Positions 10,166-21,344 of a DNA stretch of 64,000 nt are shown one piece after another. Within the stretch, counting starts at the first letter, position 1; each line of letters begins with the position of its first letter. Under the pieces are notes generated by a model that ran no database searches, had not been told where the DNA came from, and was given only the letters and a program-made list of their open reading frames with translations. A program made the translations under genes and the position numbers. This DNA is from Perkinsus chesapeaki (taxonomy: Eukaryota; Perkinsozoa; Perkinsida; Perkinsidae), in the NCBI GenBank assembly GCA_013115145.1, contig JAAPAO010000137.1:1-64000 (forward strand), read 5' to 3'.

Positions 10166-12305
10166 TCTTATAAAAACAAACCAACTGAGCTATAAGGAAT
10201 CTTCTAGGTCTATGTAGTGCAAGCTTCAACCTTGGATACCATATGCTTTCACCACCGGCGCTCTGAACCCTCTGTAGTAGAGGTCTAGAAATAAAAGGTA
10301 ACGCGATGAAGGAACACTATCTTCCCTCCTTTTACTCTACAACGAGTTGCCCACTTCACGCTAAAACGAATATGCGTAATTTCTGATGGAAGTTCCGCAA
10401 AACCGTTCACTACAGAGAGACCCTGTACAATTAAGCATAGTCTACTCAAATAAAGTTGCAAAAGCCAATGAAAATCACAAAAAATACGACACAAGGTTTG
10501 TACAGGTTAACGCTTAGCCGAGTTCGACGGTTATTGGTGGGTAAAACCGCTCATGAGGTATTCCTAAAACGGAATAATTTCCCCGCTTGTATAATCAGCG
10601 CACTTGCTTTACAGTATTTCAGACATGCTACTGGTTCTACTATTTACGATCGAGGTACTCTTCTTGAGCTCTGTTAGCTTACAAAGATATCTCAGGCGTA
10701 TCGAGGAGATCTTACGGAGGCCCCGTATGATAAGATTTGTGGTAGAGAGTCTATGAAAGTAAGATTCTTGGGAGGTTGATATGTCCCTAAAGCATTATGT
10801 GGGGCATTCGAGTTACGTAATCTCTTTATACAATCTACATTACTTTATTGCGTTGAAATTGGGGCAAGCGTTATTCAGCGCTTGAAGCAACCGACATCTC
10901 ATCAAAAAATAGTCCGATACTATCTCTGACTTAAGCTCGAGGGTCTATGGTGAACATAAGTCAGCAATGGGCATTGCTTTATCAGGTAGATTGGCAATTC
11001 CTCGACTTATCTGTCTCTGCCCACGTTGATGGTTCATCATGTTGTACGGTTAACATTAATGATTCTCCTACTACTGCAGAGGGATGCTGCGGAAGATGTC
11101 TCAAATCTGAAGGTGAGCAATAGTTGCTCGGTTGTCGAAAACTCTATTTTTATTCATTATATAAAACTGCGTTCTGTGGGTAACTTACGTCGTGTAACTC
11201 AGTGGTCGGGTTACTAATAGTTATTAACTGAAGCTGATGTCTTCGGTAGTGGACCCTCAAATGGTCCTCCATCAAGCAGGTTCGGGTTGATGGCGGAAGG
11301 TGCAAAAATAACGGAGATTTTCTGGGAATTTTTCCTGCTCGTCACCGTACGTGTGGTGGCGCATGATTAACGTGATTCTGCACTATATAGCTCACAACAA
11401 ATGTGCGGTGGACTGGCCGACTCCGAATCAACGCCCCGCATAATATTGAAATGATTTGCGACTCGTGGGTGAAGTTTCAGCCACGATTTGAGACAGTTTG
11501 AGGTGAGCCTCCGAGAACTTCATCTACTGCTGAAACTACAGCATTCGTGGATCAGCGAGCTTGATGAAATTGAGCACAGCTTCAGCACCATTCGGAGCTC
11601 CTAAACCACTGCCAGACGTGAATACTTTACATTTGATTTTTGCACAATATTGCAGTAATGCTCGTCTGACGGATGATGATGTTTCCGTAAGCGAATGAGT
11701 CGATGACTTGCTTAATCATAGGCGGACATGGGCACGCATGAGACTATCACAATATAAGTTTTACTTCGAAGTTAAAATAGGTTCAAATTTACGACAAAAA
11801 CTGTTTGTCATAGCAACACCGTCATCGAGATGCGGTTTCAGATTGCAACGGGTGGGTATGGCAGCCATCAAAGGGGTCATGCTGGATTGTAAGGGGATCG
11901 GGGAAAGTATGGTATGGATATAATGCAACTACAGAAGATACTGGAGTAGTTATGGTCCCAACACCAGACAGAATCGCAGGTAGGGGAAGAGAGATTCTTG
12001 CGCGCCAAGAAATCTTGGCCATTTACCAGTGATTTTTTCGTATCTTTCGATCTAGTCAGATGCATGCAGCAAGCTTTGATTCCTTCGTCAGGATTCGCCA
12101 CGGCAACTTCGATGCCGGTATTACTGGAAGGAGTATCCATAATTGATGTTCTTAATTACCAGCAGCCAAACGGTCTTGGTGTAATCGATTACGTGATCGA
12201 TTTGCTACCAAAAGCTATTGTCAGGTGATTCTCGGAGTTGGCAGAGGCGAATTTGTGATGAAACTGTTGAGTGATTGGGCGAACACAGCAGGTAGGGGGA
12301 GGGGG
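10166..12305. other. Unresolved region with possible (+) exons
   Basis: No recognisable gene. On the plus strand several stretches look coding and are bounded by GT/AG: around 11030-11110 (HVDGSSCCTVNINDSP), 11430-11500 (NAPHNIEMICDSWVKF), 11515-11600 (LHLLLKLQHSWISELDE) and 12040-12228 (MPVLLEGVSIIDVLNYQQPN). The last is followed by EFVMKLLSDWANTA and then the 39-bp tandem repeat. They may be exons of one degenerate or rapidly evolving gene. I could not chain them in frame or name a family. Confidence 0.3.
12183..12203. repeat. Recurrent palindrome, copy 1
   Basis: AATCGATTACGTGATCGATT is a near-palindrome sharing its core with 38433-38450 and 45147-45166. Here it lies inside a possible exon. 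Confidence 0.6.
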
Positions 12306-12708
12306 GTAATAGTCAAGGAGATAGACCTGCATTATATAAATGGTGTAATAGTCAAGGAGATAGACCTGCATTATATAAATGGTGTAATAGTCAAGGAGAT
12401 AGACCTGCATTATATAAATGGGGTAATAGTCAAGGAGATAGACCTGCATTATATAAATGGTGTAATAGTCAAGGAGATAGACCTGCATTATATAAATNNN
12501 NNNNNNNNNNNNNNNNNNNNNNNNNNNNNNNNNNNNNNNNNNNNNNNNNNNNNNNNNNNNNNNNNNNNNNNNNNNNNNNNNNNNNNNNNNNNNNNTAGTC
12601 AAGGAGATAGACCTGCATTATATAAATGGTGTAATAGTCAAGGAGATAGACCTGCATTATATAAATGGTGTAATAGTCAAGGAGATAGACCTGCATTATA
12701 TAAATGGG
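12306..12708. repeat. 39-bp tandem repeat (minisatellite) with internal gap
   Basis: The unit begins GTAATAGTCAAGGAGATAG and ends TATAAATGGT. Unit starts are at 12306, 12345, 12384, 12423 and 12462 left of the gap, and at 12592 (partial), 12631 and 12670 to its right. Units are almost identical. Since 39 is a multiple of three, all frames stay open on both strands (a 13-residue period such as VKEIDLHYIN), but coding is not demonstrated. The array follows a splice-donor-like GTAGGGGGAGG, so an intronic position is as likely. Confidence 0.95.
12498..12595. other. Assembly gap (98 N)
   Basis: Run of 98 N inside the 39-bp array. The units on both sides are out of phase (91 bases between expected and observed unit starts, not a multiple of 39), so the gap length is nominal and the true copy number unknown. 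Confidence 0.98.
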
Positions 12709-13062
12709 CTCGTACCTTGGATCAGATACAGTGAGTGTCTCATCGCTTAAATTTCTACCACGTTTTCACCGTGCATTCATCATGAATAGTGAAAGTTCCA
12801 GCAGGATTGATCCGTAAACACTCTACTTGAGCGGTTCAAGCAACTTAGGGCAAACCGTTTCGAGTGGGTTGATGATGATGTTATACATTAAATTAAGCAC
12901 TACTTGACTGCTGTGAAGTTACTACAGCAACATGGGATCGATGTTATATAATACAACATGGTTCTTTTCAAGTGAGTCTGAAAATAACAGTAGCTACTTT
13001 AATGGTAGCTACTAAACTAACGAAGTAGGTAGGTCTAGCAAGCGACCAAGTACTTAATGAAC

Positions 13063-14745
13063 CTAGTTAACGCACGTATTCGGCCAGCTGGCGAGGGCCA
13101 GACGAATCGTCGGGCGGTGCAGTATATTGCAGAAACCTGAAAGTTCCAGCGGCAGCTGCTCGCACGCTACTACTGAGTTGCTGGCTTCACCTCGACCATG
13201 TTTAACGTTTGGATCCCTGAATATCCTAACATAACCTCCTTCGCCCCAGACAGTTCCCCAACTATTTCTAAGCTTCCAGTAACTAATGTAGCATAGAAGC
13301 AAGAAATACAGTTATCCAACTAGAGCTTATTCCACATGGCTGCTCACCTCACGCCGTTTTCCGTCCCATATCCAACCAAGAGCATAGTGTGATTTGGATT
13401 CCCATCACATTTGAAACCTACAACGCTTAGTCGACGATGACTGTGAGGATGTTCCTGCTGCTTCTCACCTTGCAGAATGCCACCGCCGTACGATTGCCAT
13501 TCATCTGGCTCAACATTGATATCTACAGATATTGGACCCACTTGCAGTTGGGCAAAAAGTACATCAAGCTGAGATTGCCGTATTACAACGGAATGCCTCT
13601 CATCTATGCAGTCTTTCTGCCATAGTTTCGCATAATGAAGATAACTCAGCTGTACGGCATACCTTCAAGCACTGCTTAGTCACGACGGTTATGACCGCCT
13701 TGCATTTTCCTTCTACTTCGGTGTAGGGGTACAGTTGGTCGGGAACGATCCCCTTATTTTGTACGTAGTCAAAGACGCCAAAAATCCAGCCACCGTTACA
13801 TCCCCTGAGAGTCATTAGTGCGGCGGAGACAACCGCCCAGTGTTGGCATGCAGAAACTCACTCGGTTCTGTATGCTCGGCCGCAATCGATGACCTGCTGC
13901 ACCGAGAATTGCGCTAAGGTCCCAGTCTGGATTTTAAAGGCTCCCTCTAGTGCACCTGAGTAGTAACGTTGTAAGGCAGACATTTGATAATGTTACTCTT
14001 CTGAAAGGGGAGATTATTACCTAAAGCTGATAGTGCGTAGCAGCTAACACAGTTCCCTTGGTGAATAGGTGGGTTAACTGCTCCCTCTGCAACCCAGTCA
14101 AGGGATGCCGGAGCTTTCAGATGCCTCGGTCCTGGGATTGTTTGCGACGTGATTTGTCTGTCTTCGGTCGGGTAAGCTGGCGCTCATTTCACTGCCATGA
14201 GAATCTCAACGTGATAAGATTCTGTCACCCGAGGGGTCGGAATCGGGCGGACTGCATGTGTTGACGGTCATGAACTCGTCCTTGGTCATGGCAGTGAACT
14301 CGTTCACTGCTAGCCAATAGGTGAGATCTGGAATCATAATAATGATAATGATTAGGATGATAGTTTAACTAACGGTGCTATCTAAGCACGATTAACCTAA
14401 TTAGGTTACAGCTTTATCTTCCGCATTCATTCCACATTGTCTTCATCCGAAACTGTTTATATCATTTCTGAGGCCTACTTTTCTTGTTAGTTTCCTCAAT
14501 GAATGCCAAGTTCCTCTTGAACTCGCTAAACTTCCGTTCGTCCTCCTTAAGGTTCAAGGACCGTACCGAGTACCTACAGTCGGAAAGGCTCAAGTATGGG
14601 CTAATTCGTCATGGTTTCACCTATCCTTAAACTCTGCATACTTGTGACGAATAGGCAGGAGCGAAGCAGCCTCTTCCATACCTACAGTCCCACTTGCGGT
14701 AAATGAGGATAGAGCTACAATGAATACTAGTTTGGTTGCGGTCAT
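13063..14745 (-). CDS. Papain-family (C1A) cysteine protease, cathepsin L-like
   Basis: Secreted or lysosomal endopeptidase precursor. The start at 14745 gives a hydrophobic signal peptide ([15 protein letters not shown]). The propeptide carries an I29-like segment ([15 protein letters not shown], then [16 protein letters not shown]). The mature enzyme begins near [14 protein letters not shown]. The catalytic Cys lies in [13 protein letters not shown] (oxyanion Gln and Cys25 present). [15 protein letters not shown] and [18 protein letters not shown] follow. The catalytic His is in [14 protein letters not shown] and the Asn in [14 protein letters not shown]. The usual CGSCWAFS is altered to CVSCYALS, with Tyr replacing the near-invariant Trp26. 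The last exon continues about 50 residues past the expected end (to TCVN, stop at 13063-13065); this tail could be an unspliced reading. Split over about five exons. Confidence 0.88.
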
Positions 14746-14772
14746 CGAAGTCAACTGCGGAGTGCCCGAAAC

Positions 14773-14976
14773 CTACAAGAGCTCAGACCATTGCTCCCGC
14801 CGATAGTCACCCTTGGACTTGCTTTCCGACTTGTTCTCATACACCCTCGAAGCTAGTTTAGCTTTCTGAACCTCTTCCCGGCCTTTTTTCACCGCACGCA
14901 GTGCACGTCGTGTTCTCGCTCCAGGCTGAACGGCTTCCTTCACGAATATGCGAAACCGACGATCCTTCCTCTTCAC
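14773..14976 (-). CDS. Lys/Arg-rich open frame, possible exon, unrecognised
   Basis: Reads KRKDRRFRIFVKEAVQP then basic repeats and ends WSELL next to a GTAGGT donor. No ATG starts it: the frame opens at GTG just after an in-frame TAA, and AG precedes it, which suits an internal exon. It lies 28 bp upstream of the protease start on the same strand. I do not recognise a family. Confidence 0.3.
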   Translation of the reverse strand: MKRKDRRFRIFVKEAVQPGARTRRALRAVKKGREEVQKAKLASRVYENKSESKSKGDYRREQWSELL

Positions 14977-15616
14977 TTAGTCGTGTCGCTCTAAGCGACT
15001 CCCCCATCACTCCTTCAAGACGGTTTGGAGGTTAAGTTATTAGAGTCGAACAATGCCAGAGAACTTCGCGTCGCACCCTGCCCGAAAAGAGCTGGGTGGG
15101 CAGCTTCTTCTCCTGGCAGCAGAAAGATGGACCGAAATTACCGAAATTCAACGAAGGCGAGTCGAGTCGACATTCGTCTGACGTCACGCCGAACTCGGAC
15201 CGGTTTTTGGCATGTCAGATATGCCATATCTTCCCGGAAACGCCCGTTGTGCCACAACAGTCGTGGGCAGAGTTATGAGTATCGTACCAAACGACAGCTT
15301 AATAGCTATAAGTATGGTGCATAGTCTCGCAGAGGCTCTGCGGCAGAGCTCCTTCACCTGGTGGTTGATTCATATGCCATATATCACTCTTTTGTGACCC
15401 TTCGATAGATTCCTCCATTATGAAAAGCGACGGCTCAACTATTCCTCTAAGCTGCTCGTGGATAATTCTGAACGCGCGCTAACTTTTCCGCCACAAATCC
15501 GACGGCGTGAAAGAAGAAGGGCAGACTGCGCTGCTTCTCCTAAAGATGTGACATAATCCGCATCGTGGAGCTGGTATACTTCGTGCGAGTGGCCAGCTCT
15601 CCGTTGTTGCTTTAAG
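14977..15616. other. Gene-poor stretch with one open plus frame
   Basis: A plus-strand frame around 15055-15180 reads ARKELGGQLLLLAAERWTEI and might be an exon. Nothing else is supported. Confidence 0.3.
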
Positions 15617-15831
15617 CAGTGTGTGCAAATTTGTTATGCAAATTGCCAAACTTTAGTTATCTCTCACCGTGGAGCGGCTTGAGATTCCTGAGTTGGAAGT
15701 TTTATGTCTTTTTACAAGGGGAAATCGATGAGATATCGATCAACCGTTTCATGAGCCGTTTCATTGTTATATTTGGCACACGGTCATTTTAGCGCGCGCC
15801 CAGAGTGCGATTTTGTTATGCAACTGCCACG
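15617..15831 (+). repeat. Left inverted arm of foldback element
   Basis: Pairs with 16800-17014 in inverted orientation; see the element entry. It contains the near-palindrome GATGAGATATCGATC. Confidence 0.85.
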
Positions 15832-16799
15832 GAAAATGTGATATATCCCTCGTAAAGTGAAGCGGTACCTCCAAAACAGTTCAGATATCTCTAGACGGTC
15901 CTTAGGCACCTTGATACAGGTCAAACGACAGATATATGCTTTAAAATTGATTGGCACTGCGAGCTTTCGTCAGTCATCACTTTTGAGAGTATATCAGCTA
16001 TATTATGGCTTTGCCCAGCGATTGGGAGACATGGTTTGCTTCTCTGAGCACCACATAGCATAGTTGTCAAGAGTATGTTGGGAATATGGTGTGCAACTTG
16101 ATCATGTGCCAGTTTTTAGACACGAAGGAAATGAGTAACATAGTTTGCATGCTAGTTTCGGAGATAGGTTCAACAAGTAATGTGGCCCTGATAGTAGCGC
16201 CGAGTTGGGCGTCTCCCACGGTTTCCAGAAGTATCTGATTCTCTTACTTCTTCGTAGAGACGATGACTCTGTGGCGCTAGGATTACCCCACGCGCGCGCG
16301 AACGTCCACTTAAGGTGTAAAAACCAGGTTTTCGGAGAAATCGAAATTCGAAGTACGGGTTTGAGGAACCCAGGACGAATTGAATCGTGACCTTCATATG
16401 AGATGAAACCTAATGAGATGGAGATTCCCGCGATGATGCGGAGACTAAATCGATCGACCGTTTCGTTGATGAAACGGCTGGTCAGCCGCCTATACTATGG
16501 AAGCTTTCTCGCATTTGAGCTTGTTCAGCCATGTGCTTATGAAAGCGAAGGCAAAGAATTTTTCGCTGGTCTCCGGTCATAAGGTATTGAACCGGTGTTG
16601 GACCCAACATATGAGAGTTCGAGTGAAAATGAGCTACCAAGTGAAAAATGTTACAGTCTGCCCTGGCACAGTCCCAGCAGGCGTTTAGCATCCTAGAAAT
16701 GAGTTAGTGGTGCATTCTCTGGTAGGATATCTCATTTAGGATACTCTGGGCAGGATGCAGGATATTGAACTGGCTATCCATGAAGTGTATAACCTACTT

Positions 16800-17014
16800 C
16801 GTGGCAGTTGCATAACCAAATCGCACGCTGGGCGCGCGCGAAAATGACCGTGTGCCAAATATGACAATGAAACGGCCCATGAAACGGTTGATCGATATCT
16901 CATCGATTTCCCCTAGTGAAAATACATATACCATCTAAGTTTGGCATCTCAAGCCGCCCTACGGCGAGAGATAACTAAAATTTGGCAACTTGCATAACAA
17001 ATTTGCACACACTG
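16800..17014 (-). repeat. Right inverted arm of foldback element
   Basis: Reverse complement of the left arm with scattered substitutions, ending GCACACACTG at 17014. Confidence 0.85.
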
Positions 17015-20000
17015 TAGAGCCCTCAGGGTGGAAGCGTCACGCTCTCGAACAGCACGCTTTGAGCGCGCATTTCGAATCGAATAGGGAGCTTCAGAGTTTC
17101 GACTGCTTGGCAGCACATCTGTTCAACTGAGCAGTCAAAGCTGCACTGTAATGCATACTTCAGGCGTCTACCTCGTGGACCCTTACATTCATATATGGCA
17201 AGGCTATACAGATCCACGAAACAATTTGAATGACAGAGATCATCAATTAAGGTCTGTCATCACATGGAATCATCATACCGATTATGACTTATTCAGATTC
17301 GAACAGCTCCGGAATGATCTCCATTACTCCTCAGTGCCCGATTGGAAATACACTTTTATAAGGTGGGGAACGTGCAAGGCATATCTTCCTGATACCTTAT
17401 TGGCAATCCTCACAGCAATATTATAACAGGATTGCCGCATACAGCAAAAAGCATAAGTTCATTAAGTTGACGTTAATCACTCGGTCACTGCGAGTGACTC
17501 ACTGGCGTAGACTCGATCCGCTGTACACTGTCTGACTATCTACGCCCATGCGAAATAGGCATTGTTTTCTTGCATCTGTGAAACTTTCACGAGGTGACTT
17601 CGTCGACCTTCGCCAGCTCCTCTATTAAGTTGTGAGCATCAACGAGTGCAACCTTACTCTATGAAGCCCAATCATGTTTTTAGTAGAAACTTTTCACCTA
17701 TCTCAGAGATTTCTCCTTCTCTTTCGGTCCGTGGTGGATAGGCAAGGAAGACCTCCCTCGACCGACATTCATGTAACAGTGGGTGTTGTGAAAGCTTGTA
17801 ATTATCTAATCTGCTGTGCAACGTCTTGTCCTCATTGATATATCTCGTGTGTCTCAGTGTGAAAGATTTTGGTAGCTCAAAGCGAAAAAGCGTTGTAATT
17901 TCATCAATACGGTGACTAAGGTTTTGAAACTTCGAGGCAAGCGAGCTTTAAACATGACGGGCATAACTCCTTTGTGCAGCCAGCCTGGGTGTCAGTCGTC
18001 AACATACATCACGGTCGGTAGAAGGATATATTGCCTATTAGTTACGTTGATGGGAATCCCAGTTTTAAAGCTGTCCGTAGGGACTTGGATATATGGTGGC
18101 CAATACTCTCTACAGGAGGGATTATGGCAGGCACCTGCTACTGTAAGAATGCATTCGATAATATGGAAAGGGATCGCTGAAGCTTAATAGGCAGTGAAAT
18201 TCATCCCTCATAATATGAGGCTCATATTACGAATAACGAATTTCACTTCCTTATTTCCAAGCTTTATTATGAAGTTCCGCATTTATGGTGGTAATCGACA
18301 CCACACAATTGAAGCCTTCACGAGCCAGCTGCGTTGCCACTAGTAAGGTAATCCTGTATTTTGGATTTATAATCCTCTCGAAGTTCACTGTAACTGGGTT
18401 ACTTCAAGGCGGCTTAGGCGTTCAGCCCAGACAGACGTGTGATAGGTTCAAGAATCATTGAACTTTCGACACATTATAACTCATAATTATTAATACTATC
18501 CGGGTAAGACTTTCTACAAGAGGCTCCTGGTAGGAATCTCTTCCCCGCCGGACTTCCCATCTTGACATTCACTGGGCCTGAAGGACGCCCAAGACCGATG
18601 CTAGGCAATCGGATGCTGCCAGTGCGACTACCAGGGCTATTGTGTGCCTATTTGCTAATTCACTATATTCCTCGAGCTGGGCGTACTGCAATCTGACTGT
18701 GTCACGTCGCCTATGTGCTCATCGCAGCCTCCAAAATTTTCAGGAAACGATGTAGGAATTTACTTTATGAATAAGAATCTCAGGCAGATATACTGTAAAC
18801 AATCATTAGTTCACACTCATCCTAGTTTGCTATAATTTTGGTTTGGTCTACCACGAGCCTTCCGGTTGACAGCGTCTGTGAAAATCAAGCAAATCCTCGC
18901 AAATCTCAGAGACTCTCTTGCTATATATTCTAGTTGACTTTTTAGTTGATAGCGGAGAATCAGAGAAGCCCGTTGGAGTTGAGTCGGCTCTTGCGGAATT
19001 TCTTATGGAACGTTCTCTTGATAATGTCAATGTGTTCCTCCTTTCCCATCCCAGTCAACGTTCAGAGTGTCACGGTGCATATGACTGGGCCATTTTCAAG
19101 CCCATTGTGTCTGAGACTGACATGGCATGAGCTGTTAGCACGCATGTACATGGCTGAGTTTCAACTATCTGAATCGTTTTTGGTTTGTTAGTCAAAGTAT
19201 TAACTTGTAGCAAATGTGAAGAATTTTCTATCCGTCTGGACTTCACGTCGCGAGACAGCTTTACCACCATCCCTCCTTGAACTGCCCCATTGTTGGAGTT
19301 TTCGGGTTTTCTAGGAGAAAGTTACTTCGTACGAAATATGCGAAGTCCGCGAAACTGAATCAGACATTTTCGTGGAACAACTCCCACTTGAAGCTGTTAA
19401 CCGCGGTATTGTGCTTCTACGCTCGGTGGCCCAAGTCTATGCTTTCTCTTACTTTTTGTGATTCACGTATTGTCGATACCATATTGTCTTTCTTTCTCTT
19501 TAGACTAGCAGTTGCTGTATCATCACTCTTTCGCTCAGTCGCTCTACTGGTATGATGAGCACCCTCTGCTGTGGATGGATACCGGAATACTATCCAAGCA
19601 AATTTTTCTCACAATCGTTGATAATTGGTATATTCGATTTTGAAGTGTTAATCACTATAATAACGATAGTTCGCTCTCCGACTTTTGTTGAGTTGTTACT
19701 GTTAACCGACGCCAGTTCGAGTCGGCTGGGAAGCTCCATATCTAGGCCAGCAACCAGTGGTTGCTTGTGCTCGTATGGATACCAAGTTTATAGGCTGACG
19801 AGCGTCCATGTTGAGCTAAGATTCGATTGTTGCACAACAGCATGGTTGTCCCAACGAACACTACCACTCATGGGTGGTGCAGTAACCCCAGCAATCGCAT
19901 ACACACTTCCATTACAGGATCTATCCCAGTTGAAGATGAGAACACGATCAGATTTAAAATCGATGTTACGTGAGTCGTTAGCTGTATGACGCACTGAATT

Positions 20001-21033
20001 GCTGATAGATATGACTCCCTTTCGTGGACAGTCTATCGTCGATTCTCCGAATTCGACTCCCTCATCACAGAGGTATAGTCTCATCAGATTAAGGGAACAA
20101 ATATAGAGAATTATCAGTTATCTGGTTGTGGACTGGCATGCCTCCCAGCGCTGCCGCCGAAGACGCTAATAAAAGCACCAACTGCTAGCTCGGACGCTAC
20201 AAGTACCTAACTGTTATAGGCAGCCCTTGCTCTAGCTCGAGTGCTAGAACCTGTCCGCATGCTTCACTGCACATCGCCGTGCTTGGTTACGGTTTCGATG
20301 TCTCCTAGTGCGAGTAGCACTAACAGGCTAGTACTTCCAGGAAGCGTTGCTTCCCCAATGAAACATAATAGAATTTTTCCCAACTATAGAAGAGCCATGA
20401 AACTCGAACAGTCAAAAGCAAAAGTGGCTATAGTAATATCTAATATTTCACCTGGGCCCTTCACTATGGCAGCAGCGGGACTAGCAGATTGTTATAGTAA
20501 TGTACAGCGCCGATCACTAGTCCATTGGCAGTTGGATGAATAATAATTATTGCATATCCTGCTCTGGCAGGATGACTGAGTCTGGAATTTAAGGCAGAAA
20601 ACTCTCGATAAGAATACGTTGTCAATCAGGGAATCGAACTCACGCTCTCCACATCCTCCTGCGCCGGCTCCTACAAAGACCTGATACTCGCTCCAGCACT
20701 CCGCTGCTCAGGTGAGCATGTCCTCAAACTAGATAAAACTTATTCACTGAGAACTCCTGGGGAGGATTAGGAAATCATCGGTTCAATATCGCCAACTCGT
20801 CCCCATGTACCCATACGATGAGCGTCCTTAGTGCTCCTTCTAAGAACAATCGATAATTCTGTAGGTCCCGCTTTGTAGATGCTTCACCGAATTTCTTTGG
20901 AGGAAGGGCCCCACAATCCACAATGGCGATAAGTTGATAATCATACCGTTCAGGACTTCGAAACGGTTGAATCGAGAGTGTTAGCCGTTACCTTGTAATT
21001 GTTTCATTCACTCGCTCGAACTAAGAGTCGATT
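17015..21033. other. Largely unassignable region
   Basis: Many short open frames on both strands, none with a recognisable family or convincing splice chain. Frames at 17151-17426 (+), 17912-18187 (+), 18918-19130 (+), 19277-19989 (+) and 20241-20543 (+) are plausible by length only. Confidence 0.5.
19788..20084 (-). CDS. Hypothetical open frame, unrecognised
   Basis: About 98 codons from MRLYLCDEGVEFG to STWTLVSL. Composition is protein-like (KSDRVLIFNWDRSCNGSVYA) with no obvious low complexity. The opposite strand is also open over much of it, so strand is uncertain. No family recognised. Confidence 0.25.
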   Translation of the reverse strand: MRLYLCDEGVEFGESTIDCPRKGVISISNSVRHTANDSRNIDFKSDRVLIFNWDRSCNGSVYAIAGVTAPPMSGSVRWDNHAVVQQSNLSSTWTLVSL

Positions 21034-21330
21034 TCAAAGAACAAATTCGAGTTCAGTCAGTAATTCAGCAAAGATCTCATTATCGTCAGATTTATAGAGT
21101 TTGAAAAACACACTGACATCACCCATAACATACCGTTGCAGATGAAAGCTGATGGGCAATCTCATTCCAGGCTTGACGACCCAAGGCAGTGCCAGGCTCT
21201 CTCGGCTACATGCATCATTAGTGTCAGATTCGCTGTTAGCTGCATACAAGTGAACTCCACTGGAACAGTTGTAATTGTTGCTCATGAGGTTGGACAACTT
21301 CAACTGCCAGTAGCCTCTCACTTGCGCCAC
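21034..21330 (-). CDS. Hypothetical open frame, unrecognised
   Basis: About 98 codons, MAQVRGYWQLKLSNLMS to LLTELEFVL. It reads like a folded domain (ISFHLQRYVMGDVSVFFKLY) and ends in a stop. Its start abuts the head-to-head WD40 gene at 21345. It could be the last exon of a longer gene. No family recognised. Confidence 0.35.
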   Translation of the reverse strand: MAQVRGYWQLKLSNLMSNNYNCSSGVHLYAANSESDTNDACSRESLALPWVVKPGMRLPISFHLQRYVMGDVSVFFKLYKSDDNEIFAELLTELEFVL

Positions 21331-21344
21331 AGGACGCCACGGCG

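Larger units (their letters stand above)
15617..17014. mobile_element. Foldback / long-TIR element, about 1.4 kb
   Basis: Two inverted arms of about 215 bp bound the element: 15617-15831 and 16800-17014. Outer ends read CAGTGTGTGCAAATTTG and its complement; inner ends read TGCAACTGCCACG and its complement. The arms match at most positions, including GGGGAAATCGATGAGATATC and GGCACACGGTCATTTT, and differ mainly in a central stretch near 15710-15730. The interior contains a third partial copy of the arm core around 16450-16480 (CGATCGACCGTTTCG). No transposase is readable: the longest frames inside are under 80 codons. No target-site duplication is obvious. This looks like a non-autonomous element. 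Confidence 0.85.

Noticed and set aside
12306-12708. CRISPR-like array
   Set aside because: Units are contiguous with no unique spacers and the host is eukaryotic; it is a minisatellite.
16170-16390. Transposase inside the foldback element
   Set aside because: Frames inside are under 80 codons, overlap on both strands and show no catalytic motif.
20620-20690. Possible tRNA on the minus strand around AATCGAACTC
   Set aside because: T-stem bases do not pair and no anticodon arm is found.
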